From Streptomyces sp. NBC_01341 (GTDB lineage Bacteria; Actinomycetota; Actinomycetes; Streptomycetales; Streptomycetaceae), in NCBI RefSeq assembly GCF_035946055.1, contig NZ_CP108364.1:4092001-4156000 (forward strand): a stretch of DNA of 64,000 nt, in the 5' to 3' direction. The notes beneath the pieces are model-generated. The model was not told the origin of the DNA and searched no databases. It saw nothing but the letters and a program-made list of their open reading frames with translations. A program made the position numbers and the translations under genes. Below, piece by piece: positions 9,452 to 18,022 of this stretch (its first letter is position 1; each line of letters starts with the position of its first letter).

Positions 9452-9802
9452 ATGTCGTTCACGCATGTACTCGCGGTGGCACCCGTCACGGACTTCGGGC
9501 CCGCGCTGGAGTGGTACGAGCGCCTTTTCGGGCGCCCGGCGGACACCCGGCCCATGGACGGGCTGGCGGACTGGCACATCTCCCCGGACGCCTGGCTCCA
9601 GGTCTTCCGTTCGCCCGAGCACGCGGGCGGCGCCCTGGTGAACCTGGTGGTCGACGATCTGGACCGGGCGCTCTCGGACCTCGCCGGCCGGGGGATCATC
9701 GCCGGCGGGACTCAGCCGGGTTCGGGCCGCGTGCGCTTCGCCGCCGTCCACGATCCCGACGGCAACCGGGTCACCCTGATCGAGAACCCGGTGGCCGGCT
9801 GA
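9452..9802 (+). CDS. VOC superfamily (glyoxalase/bleomycin resistance fold) protein
   Basis: A 116-residue single-module protein of the vicinal oxygen chelate fold, with the repeating pattern VAPVTDFGPALEWYERLFG at the N-terminus and HDPDGNRVTLIEN near the C-terminus. Such proteins can be metal-dependent isomerases, dioxygenases or ligand-binding resistance proteins; the substrate cannot be told from sequence. ATG at 9452 has CAGGAG eight bases upstream. It stands between folE and the oppositely oriented folate operon and is probably independent. Confidence 0.85.
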   Translation: MSFTHVLAVAPVTDFGPALEWYERLFGRPADTRPMDGLADWHISPDAWLQVFRSPEHAGGALVNLVVDDLDRALSDLAGRGIIAGGTQPGSGRVRFAAVHDPDGNRVTLIENPVAG

Positions 9803-9812
9803 GAGCCTGTCA

Positions 9813-9836
9813 CCGGGAAAAGCCCCGCCCTCCCGG
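9813..9836. terminator. possible hairpin between convergent VOC and DUF3180 genes
   Basis: CCGGGA (9813-9818) pairs with TCCCGG (9831-9836) across a 12-base spacer. It lies between two genes that converge, where a terminator is expected. The stem is short. Confidence 0.35.
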
Positions 9837-9862
9837 CCATGCCGTGCCGGACCGGGCATGCC

Positions 9863-10348
9863 TCAGGCGGCCTGAGCACCGTGCCTGTCGTCGTCCTTGT
9901 CGTCCGGGAGCCGGCAGACGCGCTCCAGGAAGAAAGCGGCGGCGACGACCGCGGCCCCGGCCAGGACCGCGAAGCCGGCGTAGATGGCCTGATCGCGTCG
10001 CGGCGGTACGTCGAGGGAGCCGAGCAGGAAGACGCCCGTGCCGCCGTAGAGTCCGGCCACCAGCGGGGCGACGAGTGCGCTCGCCTGCCCGAAGACCAGG
10101 GCGCGCGCAGCCATCAGCGGTTCCACGCCCTTCGCACCGGGCCGCCGCTCCCGCTGCGCGCGCAGCCGGGCCCGGATGGACAGGGCGGCGGCGAGCAGGA
10201 CCGCGGCGATCGCGGCCAGCACGATGGGCGCGGCGAGCGGCACGCTCGGCAGGGTGCCCAGCGAATCCCAGAGGCGGGCCGCCCCCCAGGACAGCACGCC
10301 GGCTCCGACGAAGAGTGCGACCAGCAGCCTGAGCCGTAGTTGCTTCAC
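9863..10348 (-). CDS. DUF3180 membrane protein
   Basis: A 161-residue protein with four predicted transmembrane helices (two in the first 70 residues, two in the last 75) separated by a basic cytoplasmic loop rich in Arg. It matches the actinobacterial DUF3180 family, which is regularly the last gene of the folate operon after folK; its role is unknown. The GTG at 10348 (reading KQLRLRLLVALF) is favoured because GAAGGG lies about ten bases upstream and it places the first helix at the N-terminus. The gene follows folK by 68 bases. Confidence 0.85.
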   Translation of the reverse strand: MKQLRLRLLVALFVGAGVLSWGAARLWDSLGTLPSVPLAAPIVLAAIAAVLLAAALSIRARLRAQRERRPGAKGVEPLMAARALVFGQASALVAPLVAGLYGGTGVFLLGSLDVPPRRDQAIYAGFAVLAGAAVVAAAFFLERVCRLPDDKDDDRHGAQAA

Positions 10349-10416
10349 CGAGAGTGCCGCCCTTCGCCGCCGTGGCCCGTGTCGTCCGTTGCCGTGTCCG
10401 TCCTTGAGCCTAACGA

Positions 10417-11028
10417 TTACTCGGGGAGACGGAGTTCCAGGTCGGGCCGGGGAAGAACCCCGTCGCGCCCGACACCGTTCAGCAGGTCGGCGACCGCGCC
10501 CGCGCCCGGCAGCTGTGCCTCCGGATCCACGTCGTGCCACGGTGCGAGGACGAAGGCGCGCTCGTGTGCGCGCGGGTGGGGAAGCGTGAGCAGCGGGTCG
10601 TCGGAGACCACATCGGCGTACGACACGATGTCGACGTCGATGGTGCGCGGTCCCCAGCGCTCCTCGCGTACCCGGTCGAAGGCCTCCTCGATGGCCTGGC
10701 CTCGCTCCAGCAGCGAGGACGGGGGCAGGGTCGTCTTCACCACGATCACCGCGTTGAAGTACGACGGCTGGGATCCGGGGTCGACGCCCCAGGGCTCGGT
10801 CTCGTAGACCGGGGAGACCGCCTTGACCCGCAGGCCGGGGGTGTCCTCCAGGGCGTCGATGGCACCCTGGAGCGTCTCGAGCCGGTTACCGAGGTTGGAG
10901 CCGAGGGAGATCACGGCCCGTTTCGGGTTGGAGAGGGTGACGTCCGCCGCGTCGACCTGCTCGACCACGGACGTGGGAACCGGCTGGACGGTCGGGTCGC
11001 TCTGCCCCTCGGTGGAAAATGCAGTCAT
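10417..11028 (-). CDS. folK: 6-hydroxymethyl-7,8-dihydropterin pyrophosphokinase
   Basis: A 203-residue HPPK that transfers pyrophosphate from ATP to 6-hydroxymethyl-dihydropterin, just before the folP step. Family motifs are SLGSNLGNR, the YFNAV segment and the signature RWGPRTIDVDI. The first 40 residues (Thr/Ser/Val rich) are an extension over the usual 160-residue enzyme. The ATG at 11028 overlaps the folB stop by four bases (ATGA), so the two are translationally coupled. Confidence 0.95.
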   Translation of the reverse strand: MTAFSTEGQSDPTVQPVPTSVVEQVDAADVTLSNPKRAVISLGSNLGNRLETLQGAIDALEDTPGLRVKAVSPVYETEPWGVDPGSQPSYFNAVIVVKTTLPPSSLLERGQAIEEAFDRVREERWGPRTIDVDIVSYADVVSDDPLLTLPHPRAHERAFVLAPWHDVDPEAQLPGAGAVADLLNGVGRDGVLPRPDLELRLPE

Positions 11029-11384
11029 GCTCGGCTCCGGGTGATGGTGATGGTCACGTCGTCGAAGGGGACCGTGATCGGCGCGTCCGGCTTGTGGACG
11101 ACGACCTCGACCTCCTGGACCCCCTCGTGCTTGAGGCACTGCTGCGCGATGCGTTCCGCGAGGGTCTCGATCAGATCGACGGGCTCACCCTTGACGACGT
11201 CGACGACCTCTTCCGCCACCACGCCGTAGTGGACGGTCTTGGTGAGGTCGTCCGCGGCTGCCGCGGGGCGGGTGTCGAGGCCGAGCACCAGGTCCACGAT
11301 GAAGGTCTGTCCCTCTTCGCGTTCCTTCGGGAAGACACCGTGGTGCCCACGGGCCTTGAGGCCGCGCAGCGCGACACGATCCAC
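11025..11384 (-). CDS. folB: dihydroneopterin aldolase
   Basis: A 119-residue enzyme that cleaves dihydroneopterin to 6-hydroxymethyl-dihydropterin and glycolaldehyde. The family start RVALRGLKARGHHGVFPKER and the ending APITVPFDDVTITI are intact, including the tyrosine-bearing VHYGVV segment. The GTG at 11384 has AGGAG eight bases upstream. It is separated from the upstream NTF2-like gene by 193 bases and is coupled to folK by a four-base overlap. Confidence 0.95.
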   Translation of the reverse strand: MDRVALRGLKARGHHGVFPKEREEGQTFIVDLVLGLDTRPAAAADDLTKTVHYGVVAEEVVDVVKGEPVDLIETLAERIAQQCLKHEGVQEVEVVVHKPDAPITVPFDDVTITITRSRA

Positions 11385-11577
11385 GCGAATCACTCCTGCT
11401 GTTGTCGTCTCTGGAGGCACCCGTCCGCGTGCGGGCGGAGGAGCGCCGTCTTTCGAATCTACCCGCGGGCACCGACAGATCCTGCCCGCGGGGCGTGCGG
11501 GTAGCCCGGCAGGGGGTTGGTAGCCGCGTATACCCGGTGATCGGGAAGCCCAATCATCGATGTGGCGTCCCGACAGG

Positions 11578-12060
11578 TCAGGAGGCCGGGTCCTCGTCCT
11601 CTTCCTCGCCCGTGTCCGCCAGTACGGGTGAGCCGTGGTGCGACCAGAGCTTCCAGCCCTCCGGTGTGCGACGGAACACATTGGTGGCGACGACGAGCTG
11701 GCCGACGAGCGGCCCGAGGTCGTTGCCCTCCTCCGCGGGACCACCGCTCAGGATGTTCTCGGTGCAGGTCACCAGGGCGGTGTCACCGGTCATCGAGACC
11801 CCGACGTCGGTCAGGAAGAACTGGATGTACTCGGTGTCCGCCATGATGAGCGCGTAGCTCCGCAGCACCTCGCCGCGGCCCGTCAGCACCGGCCAGCCGG
11901 GGTGGACGCAGGAGACGGTGAGGTCCTCGCCGGGCAGCCAGAGGGCCGAGAGCCCGTCGAGATCGCCGCGTTCCATCGCCTCGTAGAAGGCGGTGTTGGC
12001 CTGCTCGACCGCCGCGATGTCGGCGGCGGCGGCCTCGTGTTCGTCCCGCGGGGCGCTCAC
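11578..12060 (-). CDS. NTF2-like (SnoaL/DUF4440 type) protein in the folate operon
   Basis: A 160-residue protein with the alpha+beta cone fold pattern: a long N-terminal helix (IAAVEQANTAFYEAMERGDL), then DGLSALW and strand-rich segments ending in GWKLWSHHGSPV. The last 15 residues are acidic. NTF2-like domains bind small ligands or act as simple isomerases; which one applies here is unknown. The GTG at 12060 overlaps the folP stop (GTGA), so it is translationally coupled to folP. Its fixed place between folP and folB in Streptomyces suggests a link to folate synthesis, but no step is missing that it obviously fills. Confidence 0.85.
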   Translation of the reverse strand: MSAPRDEHEAAAADIAAVEQANTAFYEAMERGDLDGLSALWLPGEDLTVSCVHPGWPVLTGRGEVLRSYALIMADTEYIQFFLTDVGVSMTGDTALVTCTENILSGGPAEEGNDLGPLVGQLVVATNVFRRTPEGWKLWSHHGSPVLADTGEEEDEDPAS

Positions 12061-12917
12061 GCCGCTCCCTCGACCGCGCGGGCCACCCGCACCGCGTCCG
12101 CGGTGGGCCGTACGGCGTGCACCCGGACGGCCCAGGCGCCCGCCCCGGCCGAGAGCGCCGAGACGGCCGCCGTCGCGGCGTCGCGTTCCCTGGCCGGCGG
12201 AGGGGTCCCTCCCCCGTCCGCCAGGACATGACCGAGGAACCGCTTGCGGGACGCGGCGACGAGCAGCGGCCTGCCCAGGTCGTGGAGCCGGTCGAGGTGG
12301 GCGACCAGCGTCAGGTCCTGGGCGGCGTTCTTGGCGAAGCCGAGCCCGGGGTCGATCACGAGCCTCTCGGGGTCCACCCCGCCGTCGATCACGGCTTCCA
12401 TCCGGGCGCGCAGCTCGGCGACGACCTCGCCGACGACGTCCCCGTAGACCGCGCGGCTGTTCATGGACTCGCTGGAGCCCCGCCAGTGCATGACGACGAA
12501 CGGCACTCCGGCGTCGGCGACGACCGGGATCATGCCCGGGTCCGCGAGGCCCCCGCTCACGTCGTTGACCATGGCGGCACCGGCGGCGACGGACTGCTCG
12601 GCGACGCCGGCCCGCATGGTGTCGACGGAGACCGTGACCCCTTCGGACGCCAGTCCCCGTACGACGGGGATCACCCGCCGCAGCTCCTCCGCCTCGTCCA
12701 CCCTGCTCGCGCCCGGGCGGGTCGACTCGCCGCCGACGTCGACCAGATCCGCCCCTTCGGCCACCAGTTCGAGGCCGTGCTTGATCGCCGCCGTGGTGTC
12801 GAACCAGTGGCCGCCGTCGGAGAAGGAGTCGGGCGTCACATTGACGACACCCATGACCGCGCAGCGGTCCCACTCCGGCAGGCCCCGCACTGTGCCCCGT
12901 CCTCGCAACGTACTCAT
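12057..12917 (-). CDS. folP: dihydropteroate synthase
   Basis: A 286-residue TIM-barrel enzyme, the sulfonamide target, that condenses hydroxymethyl-dihydropterin pyrophosphate with p-aminobenzoate. The two pterin-binding signatures are MGVVNVTPDSFSDGG near residue 22 and DVGGESTRPGA near residue 60; DPGLGFAKN and ASRKRFLG are also intact. It is the first gene of the leftward operon. A TAGGCT hexamer six bases before the ATG suggests a leaderless mRNA starting at the initiation codon. Confidence 0.96.
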   Translation of the reverse strand: MSTLRGRGTVRGLPEWDRCAVMGVVNVTPDSFSDGGHWFDTTAAIKHGLELVAEGADLVDVGGESTRPGASRVDEAEELRRVIPVVRGLASEGVTVSVDTMRAGVAEQSVAAGAAMVNDVSGGLADPGMIPVVADAGVPFVVMHWRGSSESMNSRAVYGDVVGEVVAELRARMEAVIDGGVDPERLVIDPGLGFAKNAAQDLTLVAHLDRLHDLGRPLLVAASRKRFLGHVLADGGGTPPPARERDAATAAVSALSAGAGAWAVRVHAVRPTADAVRVARAVEGAA

Positions 12918-13066
12918 ACGACCAGCCTAGGCCCGGCAAGCGCCCGGTCGGGCCGTACCGGAGCCAGGGCGCTCTCCCCGGCGGCCCGGGGCCCCGGGGC
13001 GGGTGCCTGTCCGGCCGGGCCCCGCCGTCGCCGTCGCCGGGAACCGGATTCCCCGCGCGGGATTCA

Positions 13067-13096
13067 GCCGGACGGGCGCGGGGCGTGGCGTCCGGC
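13067..13096 (-). terminator. hairpin after osmoprotectant ATPase gene
   Basis: GCCGGACG (13067-13074) and CGTCCGGC (13089-13096) form an 8-bp stem with a 14-base loop, located 17 bases after the ATPase stop on the minus strand. Confidence 0.5.
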
Positions 13097-13112
13097 CGCA
13101 CGGGGCGGGCCC

Positions 13113-14288
13113 TCAGGAGGCGCCGACACCGGCCACGGTCTCCACGGCGACCTCGGCGCGGGGCACGTCCTGCGCGTCCGCGTCGATGGAGCGGCGCAGT
13201 GCCTCGTGCAGGCGTGCCGGGGTGAGCACGCCGAGGAAGCGGCCGGCACTCTCCTTGTCGATGACGGCTATCCAGCCCGCGTCGTGCTGGAGCATCGTCG
13301 AGAAGGCCTGCTTGAGCGGTGCGCCGAGCGGCAGCCAGGCCTCCATGCGCCGCGCGTGCTCGCGGACCGTGCCCTTGGCCGTCAGCGCGTCACCCGCGGG
13401 AATCCAGCCGTGCAGCTCGTCCTGGCTGTCCAGCACGACGGCCCAGCGGGCGCCGTCCGCCCGCAGCCGTTCGGTCGCCCCTGCCAGGGAGTCGTCGAGG
13501 TGGACGACCGGGGGCTGTTCCAGATCGCTCTCCTCGATGGGCGTGACCGAGAGCCGCTTCAGGCCCCGGTCGGCCCCGACGAAGTCGGCGACGTAGGGAG
13601 TGGACGGGGCCCCGAGCACCGTGGCGGGGGTGTCGAACTGCTCGACGCGCCCCTGGCCGTACACGGCGATGCGGTCGCCGAGCCGGACGGCTTCCTCGAT
13701 GTCGTGAGTGACGAAGAGCACGGTCTTGCGCACGCGCGCCTGCAGTTTCAGGAATTCGTTCTGCAGCCTTTCCCGTACGACCGGGTCGACCGCCCCGAAA
13801 GGTTCGTCCATGAGGAGAACCGGCGGATCCGCGGCGAGCGCCCGTGCCACGCCCACGCGTTGGCGCTGACCGCCGGAGAGCTGCTCCGGATAGCGGCTGC
13901 CGTAAACGGACGGATCGAGTCCGACGAGATCCAGCAGTTCGGCGGCGCGTTCCCGCGCCTTTCCCCGCTTCCAGCCGAGGAGATGGGGAACGGTCGCGGT
14001 GTTCTCCAGGACCGTCTTGTGCGGGAAGAGTCCCACCTGCTGGATGACATAACCGATACGGCGGCGGAGTTGGACGGGGTCGATGGCCGATATGTCGTCC
14101 CCGTCGAGGAATATCCGGCCCTCGGTCGGTTCGATCAGGCGGTTCACCATCTTCATGGTGGTCGTCTTGCCGCAGCCGGAAGGTCCGACGAGCGTGACCA
14201 GTTCACCCTCGGCGACCTCGAAGGAAAGGTCGTCGACGGCGGTGGTGCCGTCCGCGTACCGCTTGGTGACGTGCTCGAAACGGATCAT
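13113..14288 (-). CDS. glycine betaine/osmoprotectant ABC transporter ATP-binding protein with CBS pair
   Basis: A 391-residue ABC ATPase of the OpuCA/ProV type. Walker A GPSGCGKT is at residues 35-42, the signature LSGGQ and Walker B VLLMDEPFGAVD follow, and a C-terminal region (about 270-385) has the pattern of tandem CBS domains, which in the OpuA family sense ionic strength. The ATG at 14288 has GGGGA five bases upstream. It is divergent from the two permease genes, which is unusual compared with the single operon seen in most bacteria, and the 141-base gap must hold both promoters. It energises import through the permeases encoded next door. Confidence 0.92.
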   Translation of the reverse strand: MIRFEHVTKRYADGTTAVDDLSFEVAEGELVTLVGPSGCGKTTTMKMVNRLIEPTEGRIFLDGDDISAIDPVQLRRRIGYVIQQVGLFPHKTVLENTATVPHLLGWKRGKARERAAELLDLVGLDPSVYGSRYPEQLSGGQRQRVGVARALAADPPVLLMDEPFGAVDPVVRERLQNEFLKLQARVRKTVLFVTHDIEEAVRLGDRIAVYGQGRVEQFDTPATVLGAPSTPYVADFVGADRGLKRLSVTPIEESDLEQPPVVHLDDSLAGATERLRADGARWAVVLDSQDELHGWIPAGDALTAKGTVREHARRMEAWLPLGAPLKQAFSTMLQHDAGWIAVIDKESAGRFLGVLTPARLHEALRRSIDADAQDVPRAEVAVETVAGVGAS

Positions 14289-14429
14289 GATTCCCCATTG
14301 TGACGCGGGTTCTGTGAAGGCCATGTTGCCGGAATACGACAGCCTCGGCGATTGTCGGTGGTCGAGGATAGGGTCACCGGGGACCGGAGCCGTGACGGCA
14401 TCGCGTGGGTGAACAGGAGGTGGGGACGG
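14289..14429. promoter_or_regulatory. divergent promoter region of the osmoprotectant transporter
   Basis: The 141 bases between the ATPase start (minus) and the first permease start (plus) must contain both promoters. I see a weak inverted repeat, CGACA at about 14336 and TGTCG at about 14356, but no clear -35/-10 pair. The permease side ends with a strong ribosome binding site, AGGAGGTG. Confidence 0.5.
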
Positions 14430-15149
14430 ATGGCCGAGCAGAACTGCCTGGTGGCGAACGACTGGATCTGCGGTGAGTATCTGCGTTCCCGCAGCCATGA
14501 GTTGACGGATGCCACGCTCCAGCACATCTGGATCACGGCGGCTTCGGTGCTGATAGGCCTCGCGGTGGCATTTCCCCTCGCGCTGCTCGCGCGCAGGGGC
14601 CGGCATTTCGCCGGGCCCGTGCTGGGCCTGACGACGGTGCTCTACACCGTGCCGTCGCTGGCGATGTTCTCGCTGCTGCTGCCGGTCTTCGGGCTCTCGT
14701 CGGCGCTCGTCGTCACGGGCCTGGTGCTCTACTCGCTGACGATCCTCGTGCGCAACATCCTCGCCGGCCTCGAAGCCGTGCCGGAGGAGGCCAGGGAAGC
14801 GGCGAAGGGCATGGGCTACGGACCGGCCCGTCTCCTCTGGGAGGTGGAGCTCCCCCTCGCGCTGCCCGCGCTGATGGCCGGTCTGCGGATCGCCACCGTG
14901 TCGACGGTCGCGCTGACCACGGTCGGCTCGCTGGTCGGCAAGGGCGGACTCGGGAACCTCATCGAGGACGCGCTGCCGAGCTTCTTCAAGGCCCAGGTGC
15001 TCACCGCGTCCGTGCTCTGCGTGCTGCTCGCGGTGGCCGCCGATCTGCTGCTGCTGGGCCTTCAGCGCCTGCTCACGCCCTGGACCCGGACACGGAAGCC
15101 CGCAGGGGCGCCCGGCGGGCCGGGCATCGTCACGACGGAGGCCGGCTGA
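14430..15149 (+). CDS. osmoprotectant ABC transporter permease 1
   Basis: A 239-residue inner-membrane permease with about five to six hydrophobic helices and the binding-protein-dependent transport loop, seen as EAAKGMGYGPARLLWEVELPLA-type sequence near residue 120. It matches the OpuCB/ProW-like family. The N-terminal AEQNCLVANDWICGEY segment precedes the first helix. The ATG at 14430 has GGAGGTG seven bases upstream. It pairs with the second permease (three-base gap) to form the channel driven by the divergent ATPase. Confidence 0.92.
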   Translation: MAEQNCLVANDWICGEYLRSRSHELTDATLQHIWITAASVLIGLAVAFPLALLARRGRHFAGPVLGLTTVLYTVPSLAMFSLLLPVFGLSSALVVTGLVLYSLTILVRNILAGLEAVPEEAREAAKGMGYGPARLLWEVELPLALPALMAGLRIATVSTVALTTVGSLVGKGGLGNLIEDALPSFFKAQVLTASVLCVLLAVAADLLLLGLQRLLTPWTRTRKPAGAPGGPGIVTTEAG

Positions 15150-15152
15150 TCC

Positions 15153-15827
15153 ATGGGAGTCGTAGGAGAGGCCTGGGCCTGGCTCACCACCGGCGCCAAC
15201 TGGTCGGGGGACGGCGGTGCGGCGCAGCGGCTGGGTGAGCACCTGTACGTCAGCGGGCTCGCCCTGGCGGTGGCCTGCGCCATCGCCCTGCCGGTCGCGT
15301 TGTATCTGGGGCACTCGGGCAGGGGCGGCGCGCTCGCGGTCAACGTGTCCAACGTGGGCCGGGCGGTTCCGGTGTTCGCGGTGCTGGCGCTCTTCATGCT
15401 GACGCCCCTGCGCAACTCCGGTTACCTGCCCACCGTCATCGCCCTGGTGCTGTTCGCCGTCCCGCCCCTGCTGACCAACGCCTACGTCGGGATGACCGAG
15501 GTGGACCGGTCGGTGCGGGAGGCCGCGCGCGGCATGGGGATGTCGGGCGGGCAGCTCTTCCTGCGGGTCGAGCTGCCCCTGGCCTACCCGATGATCATGA
15601 CCGGCCTGCGGTCCGCGGCCGTCCAGGTGGTCGCCACCGCGTCGATCGCGGCCATGGTCGGCCTCGGCGGCCTGGGGCGGATCATCACCGCCGGATTCAA
15701 TACCTACGACACGGCACAGGTCTTCGCCGGTGCTGTGCTCGTCGCCCTCCTGGCCCTGGTGGTGGAGGGCGTTCTCGTGGCGCTGGACCGGCTGCTGTCG
15801 CCTCTGCGCCGCCGCCGGACCGCGTGA
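15153..15827 (+). CDS. osmoprotectant ABC transporter permease 2
   Basis: A 224-residue permease with six hydrophobic helices and the EAA-type loop VREAARGMGMSGGQLFLRVE around residue 128. It resembles OpuCD/YehW-type partners. It starts three bases after the first permease and is followed by the binding protein, so the three form one operon. The C-terminus is short and very basic. Confidence 0.92.
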   Translation: MGVVGEAWAWLTTGANWSGDGGAAQRLGEHLYVSGLALAVACAIALPVALYLGHSGRGGALAVNVSNVGRAVPVFAVLALFMLTPLRNSGYLPTVIALVLFAVPPLLTNAYVGMTEVDRSVREAARGMGMSGGQLFLRVELPLAYPMIMTGLRSAAVQVVATASIAAMVGLGGLGRIITAGFNTYDTAQVFAGAVLVALLALVVEGVLVALDRLLSPLRRRRTA

Positions 15828-15877
15828 CGCGGGAATTTCGGACTGTGCACATCATTTTTTCGCGGACGGAGAAGAAC

Positions 15878-16858
15878 ATGAGCAGGACCTCGCGCATAGC
15901 GGGTGCGGTCGTCGGAGCGGTCGTGCTGGCAGGATCGCTCGCGGCTTGCGGCGGCGACAGCCTGGAGGAGGGGAAGAGCGGCTCGGACTCGGGCGCCGGG
16001 GGCGGCTCCAAGAAGGGCTCGCTCGTCGTGGGTGCCGCCGCGTTCACCGAGTCCAAGGTGCTCGCCGAGCTCTACGCCCAGGTGCTGGGCGGCGCCGGTT
16101 ACGACACCTCGGTCACCACGGTGAAGAACCGCGAGCTGTACGAGCCCTCTCTCGAGAAGGGCGAGATCGACGTCGTCCCCGAATACGCGGCGACCATCGC
16201 GGAATTCCTCAACGCCAAGACCAACGGCGCGAAGGAGGCCGAGAAGACCCCGGTCGCCTCGGGTGACGTGACCGCCACCGTGACCGCGCTGGAGAAGCTC
16301 GCCGCCCCGCTCGGACTGAAGGTCCTTCCGGCAGGCCCGGCCGTCGACCAGAACGCCTTCGCGGTGTCGAAGGAATTCGCGGAGAAGAACAGCCTCGAGA
16401 CGCTTTCCGATCTCGGCAGGTCGAAGATCAAGGTGAAGATCGCGGCGGGCGACGAGTGCGAGGTGCGTCCGTTCTGCGCCCCCGGGCTGAAGAAGACGTA
16501 CGGCATCGATGTGACGGGGATCGACCCGAAGGGTGTCGGCACCCCGCAGGCCAAGCAGGCGGTCAAGGACGGCAAGGACCAACTGGTCCTCACGACCACC
16601 ACGGACGCGGTGCTCGATTCGTACGGGCTGGTGTTCCTGGAGGACGACAAGAAGCTGCAGAACGCGGACAACGTCCTTCCCGTGGTCAATGCCGAGGACG
16701 CCGGTGCGCCGGAGATCGCCGAGGCCCTCGGGAAGCTCACGGAGGTGCTCACCACCGAGGATCTGGCGGAACTGAACCGCAAGGTCGACGCCGAGCGCGC
16801 CAAGCCCGCCGACGCCGCCAGGGAATATCTGCAGTCGAGGGGCTTGATCAAGAAGTAG
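15878..16858 (+). CDS. osmoprotectant-binding lipoprotein (OpuAC/OsmX family)
   Basis: A 326-residue extracytoplasmic binding lipoprotein. The signal peptide ends in the lipobox LAAC, and a Gly/Ser-rich linker precedes the QAT-type binding domain, which begins LVVGAAAFTESKVLAELYAQ. The ligand is expected to be a quaternary amine such as glycine betaine or choline, by family. The ATG at 15878 (reading SRTSRIAG) has GGAG six bases upstream and gives a normal signal peptide. It is the last gene of the permease operon and is followed by a long inverted repeat. Confidence 0.92.
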   Translation: MSRTSRIAGAVVGAVVLAGSLAACGGDSLEEGKSGSDSGAGGGSKKGSLVVGAAAFTESKVLAELYAQVLGGAGYDTSVTTVKNRELYEPSLEKGEIDVVPEYAATIAEFLNAKTNGAKEAEKTPVASGDVTATVTALEKLAAPLGLKVLPAGPAVDQNAFAVSKEFAEKNSLETLSDLGRSKIKVKIAAGDECEVRPFCAPGLKKTYGIDVTGIDPKGVGTPQAKQAVKDGKDQLVLTTTTDAVLDSYGLVFLEDDKKLQNADNVLPVVNAEDAGAPEIAEALGKLTEVLTTEDLAELNRKVDAERAKPADAAREYLQSRGLIKK

Positions 16859-16878
16859 GAGAACCTCTGGAAGGGGCG

Positions 16879-16933
16879 CTTGGGAGGCCGCAAGGTAACC
16901 GGCGGGGAACAGATTGCCGGGTGGCCTCCCAAG
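16879..16933 (+). terminator. long-armed inverted repeat after the osmoprotectant operon
   Basis: CTTGGGAGGCC (16879-16889) and GGCCTCCCAAG (16923-16933) are perfectly complementary over 11 bp with a 33-base loop. It begins about 20 bases after the binding protein stop. It may end that transcript, but the right arm is only 30 bases before the next start, so it could also influence that promoter. Confidence 0.55.
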
Positions 16934-16962
16934 TGACTCGTACGCACGGTAAATTTCGAGCC

Positions 16963-17991
16963 ATGCCACGAGGACGCCACCGCCATTCGCCGCCCCTCCA
17001 CAGAATCCTGCCGCCCGCCCTGGTGGCCGGAGTGCCGGTCGTGTGTGCCGCCGGAGCCTGGCTCCTCGCGGAACCCCTGGCCCTGCGTGCCCTGGTGGCC
17101 GCCACAGCCGCTGCCGCCCTCACCGGCGCCTACCTGATGCGCAGCTGGGACCGGGCCGCCGGGCTGCGTGTCGCCGAGCTGAACCGGGCTCGGCTCAGCG
17201 ACGAGTGGAAGACCGAGGAGCGCATAGCCGAACTCGAGGCGGACCTCGAGGAATCAAGGGAGCTGCGCACCCGGATGGAGACCAGGCTCCGCCGCAAGCG
17301 GGTGGAGCTCGCCGGGCTGCGGGGCGAACACGCCGCGCTGCTGCGCCGGTACGCCAACGCGGAGACGGAGCGTGCCAGCGCGCTGGAGGGCCGCAGGCAG
17401 CTCGCCATCGAGGCGTCGGCGCCGCGCGAACTCCTCCCCGCCCGCTCGACACCGACACCGGACGCCTACGCGCGCGCTGCCCGGGCCCTGCGGGACCTGC
17501 CGCGCAACGCCGCTCTCCAGGAGGCCCGCCGTACCGCCGAGCTGGCCCGGCAGCGCGACCTCGCCGAGCGGTCGGCCGACCGCGACACGGAGGGCGACGG
17601 GCCCAAGGGGAAGCACGCGGCGGTCGCCGGAGCGGGTGAACTCCAGCACCGCCGTCCCACCGCTCCCGCACCGGCCGAGCAGAGGCAGCTGCCGTCGCCC
17701 CGTCCGCCCCGCGCGGTCCCCGCGGCCTCGGCCGTCGTCCCCTACGCCGCGTCGCGCCGCCACCTCGTCCCGCAGGGGAGCTTCGACTTCTTCGGCACGC
17801 ACAAGGCCGACGCGGCGATCGAGTCCGTGCAGAACGAGGACCTCGCCGACGTGGTGGGCGAGGAGGCACTGGCGGCGCACCGCACGGGCACGGCCGAGAA
17901 CCGGGCGGTCGGCAAGGTCATCGACCTGACCGCCCACGACGAGACCGAGCAGCTGGACGTCGTCGAACTGCGCAGCGCCGTCTCCTCGTAG
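16963..17991 (+). CDS. membrane-anchored coiled-coil protein of unknown function
   Basis: A 342-residue protein I cannot assign to a named family. A basic N-terminus (RGRHRHSPP) is followed by two hydrophobic stretches (about residues 19-55) that look like a transmembrane hairpin. Then comes a highly charged Glu/Arg-rich coiled coil (about 65-150), and a Pro/Ala-rich, probably disordered region. The last 80 residues are more conserved-looking (QGSFDFFGTHKADAAI and GKVIDLTAHDETEQLDVVEL). TAAATT lies seven bases before the ATG, pointing to leaderless transcription. It converges with nuoD-like gene, with a shared terminator. Confidence 0.8.
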   Translation: MPRGRHRHSPPLHRILPPALVAGVPVVCAAGAWLLAEPLALRALVAATAAAALTGAYLMRSWDRAAGLRVAELNRARLSDEWKTEERIAELEADLEESRELRTRMETRLRRKRVELAGLRGEHAALLRRYANAETERASALEGRRQLAIEASAPRELLPARSTPTPDAYARAARALRDLPRNAALQEARRTAELARQRDLAERSADRDTEGDGPKGKHAAVAGAGELQHRRPTAPAPAEQRQLPSPRPPRAVPAASAVVPYAASRRHLVPQGSFDFFGTHKADAAIESVQNEDLADVVGEEALAAHRTGTAENRAVGKVIDLTAHDETEQLDVVELRSAVSS

Positions 17992-18022
17992 CCCGGGGCG
18001 GCTCCGCCCGCGGGGGCGCTAC
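17988..18022. terminator. bidirectional terminator between convergent genes
   Basis: GTAGC (17988-17992) pairs with GCTAC (18018-18022), and inside it GGGCGG (17996-18001) pairs with CCGCCC (18004-18009). The structure spans the stop codons of both converging genes. Confidence 0.55.
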
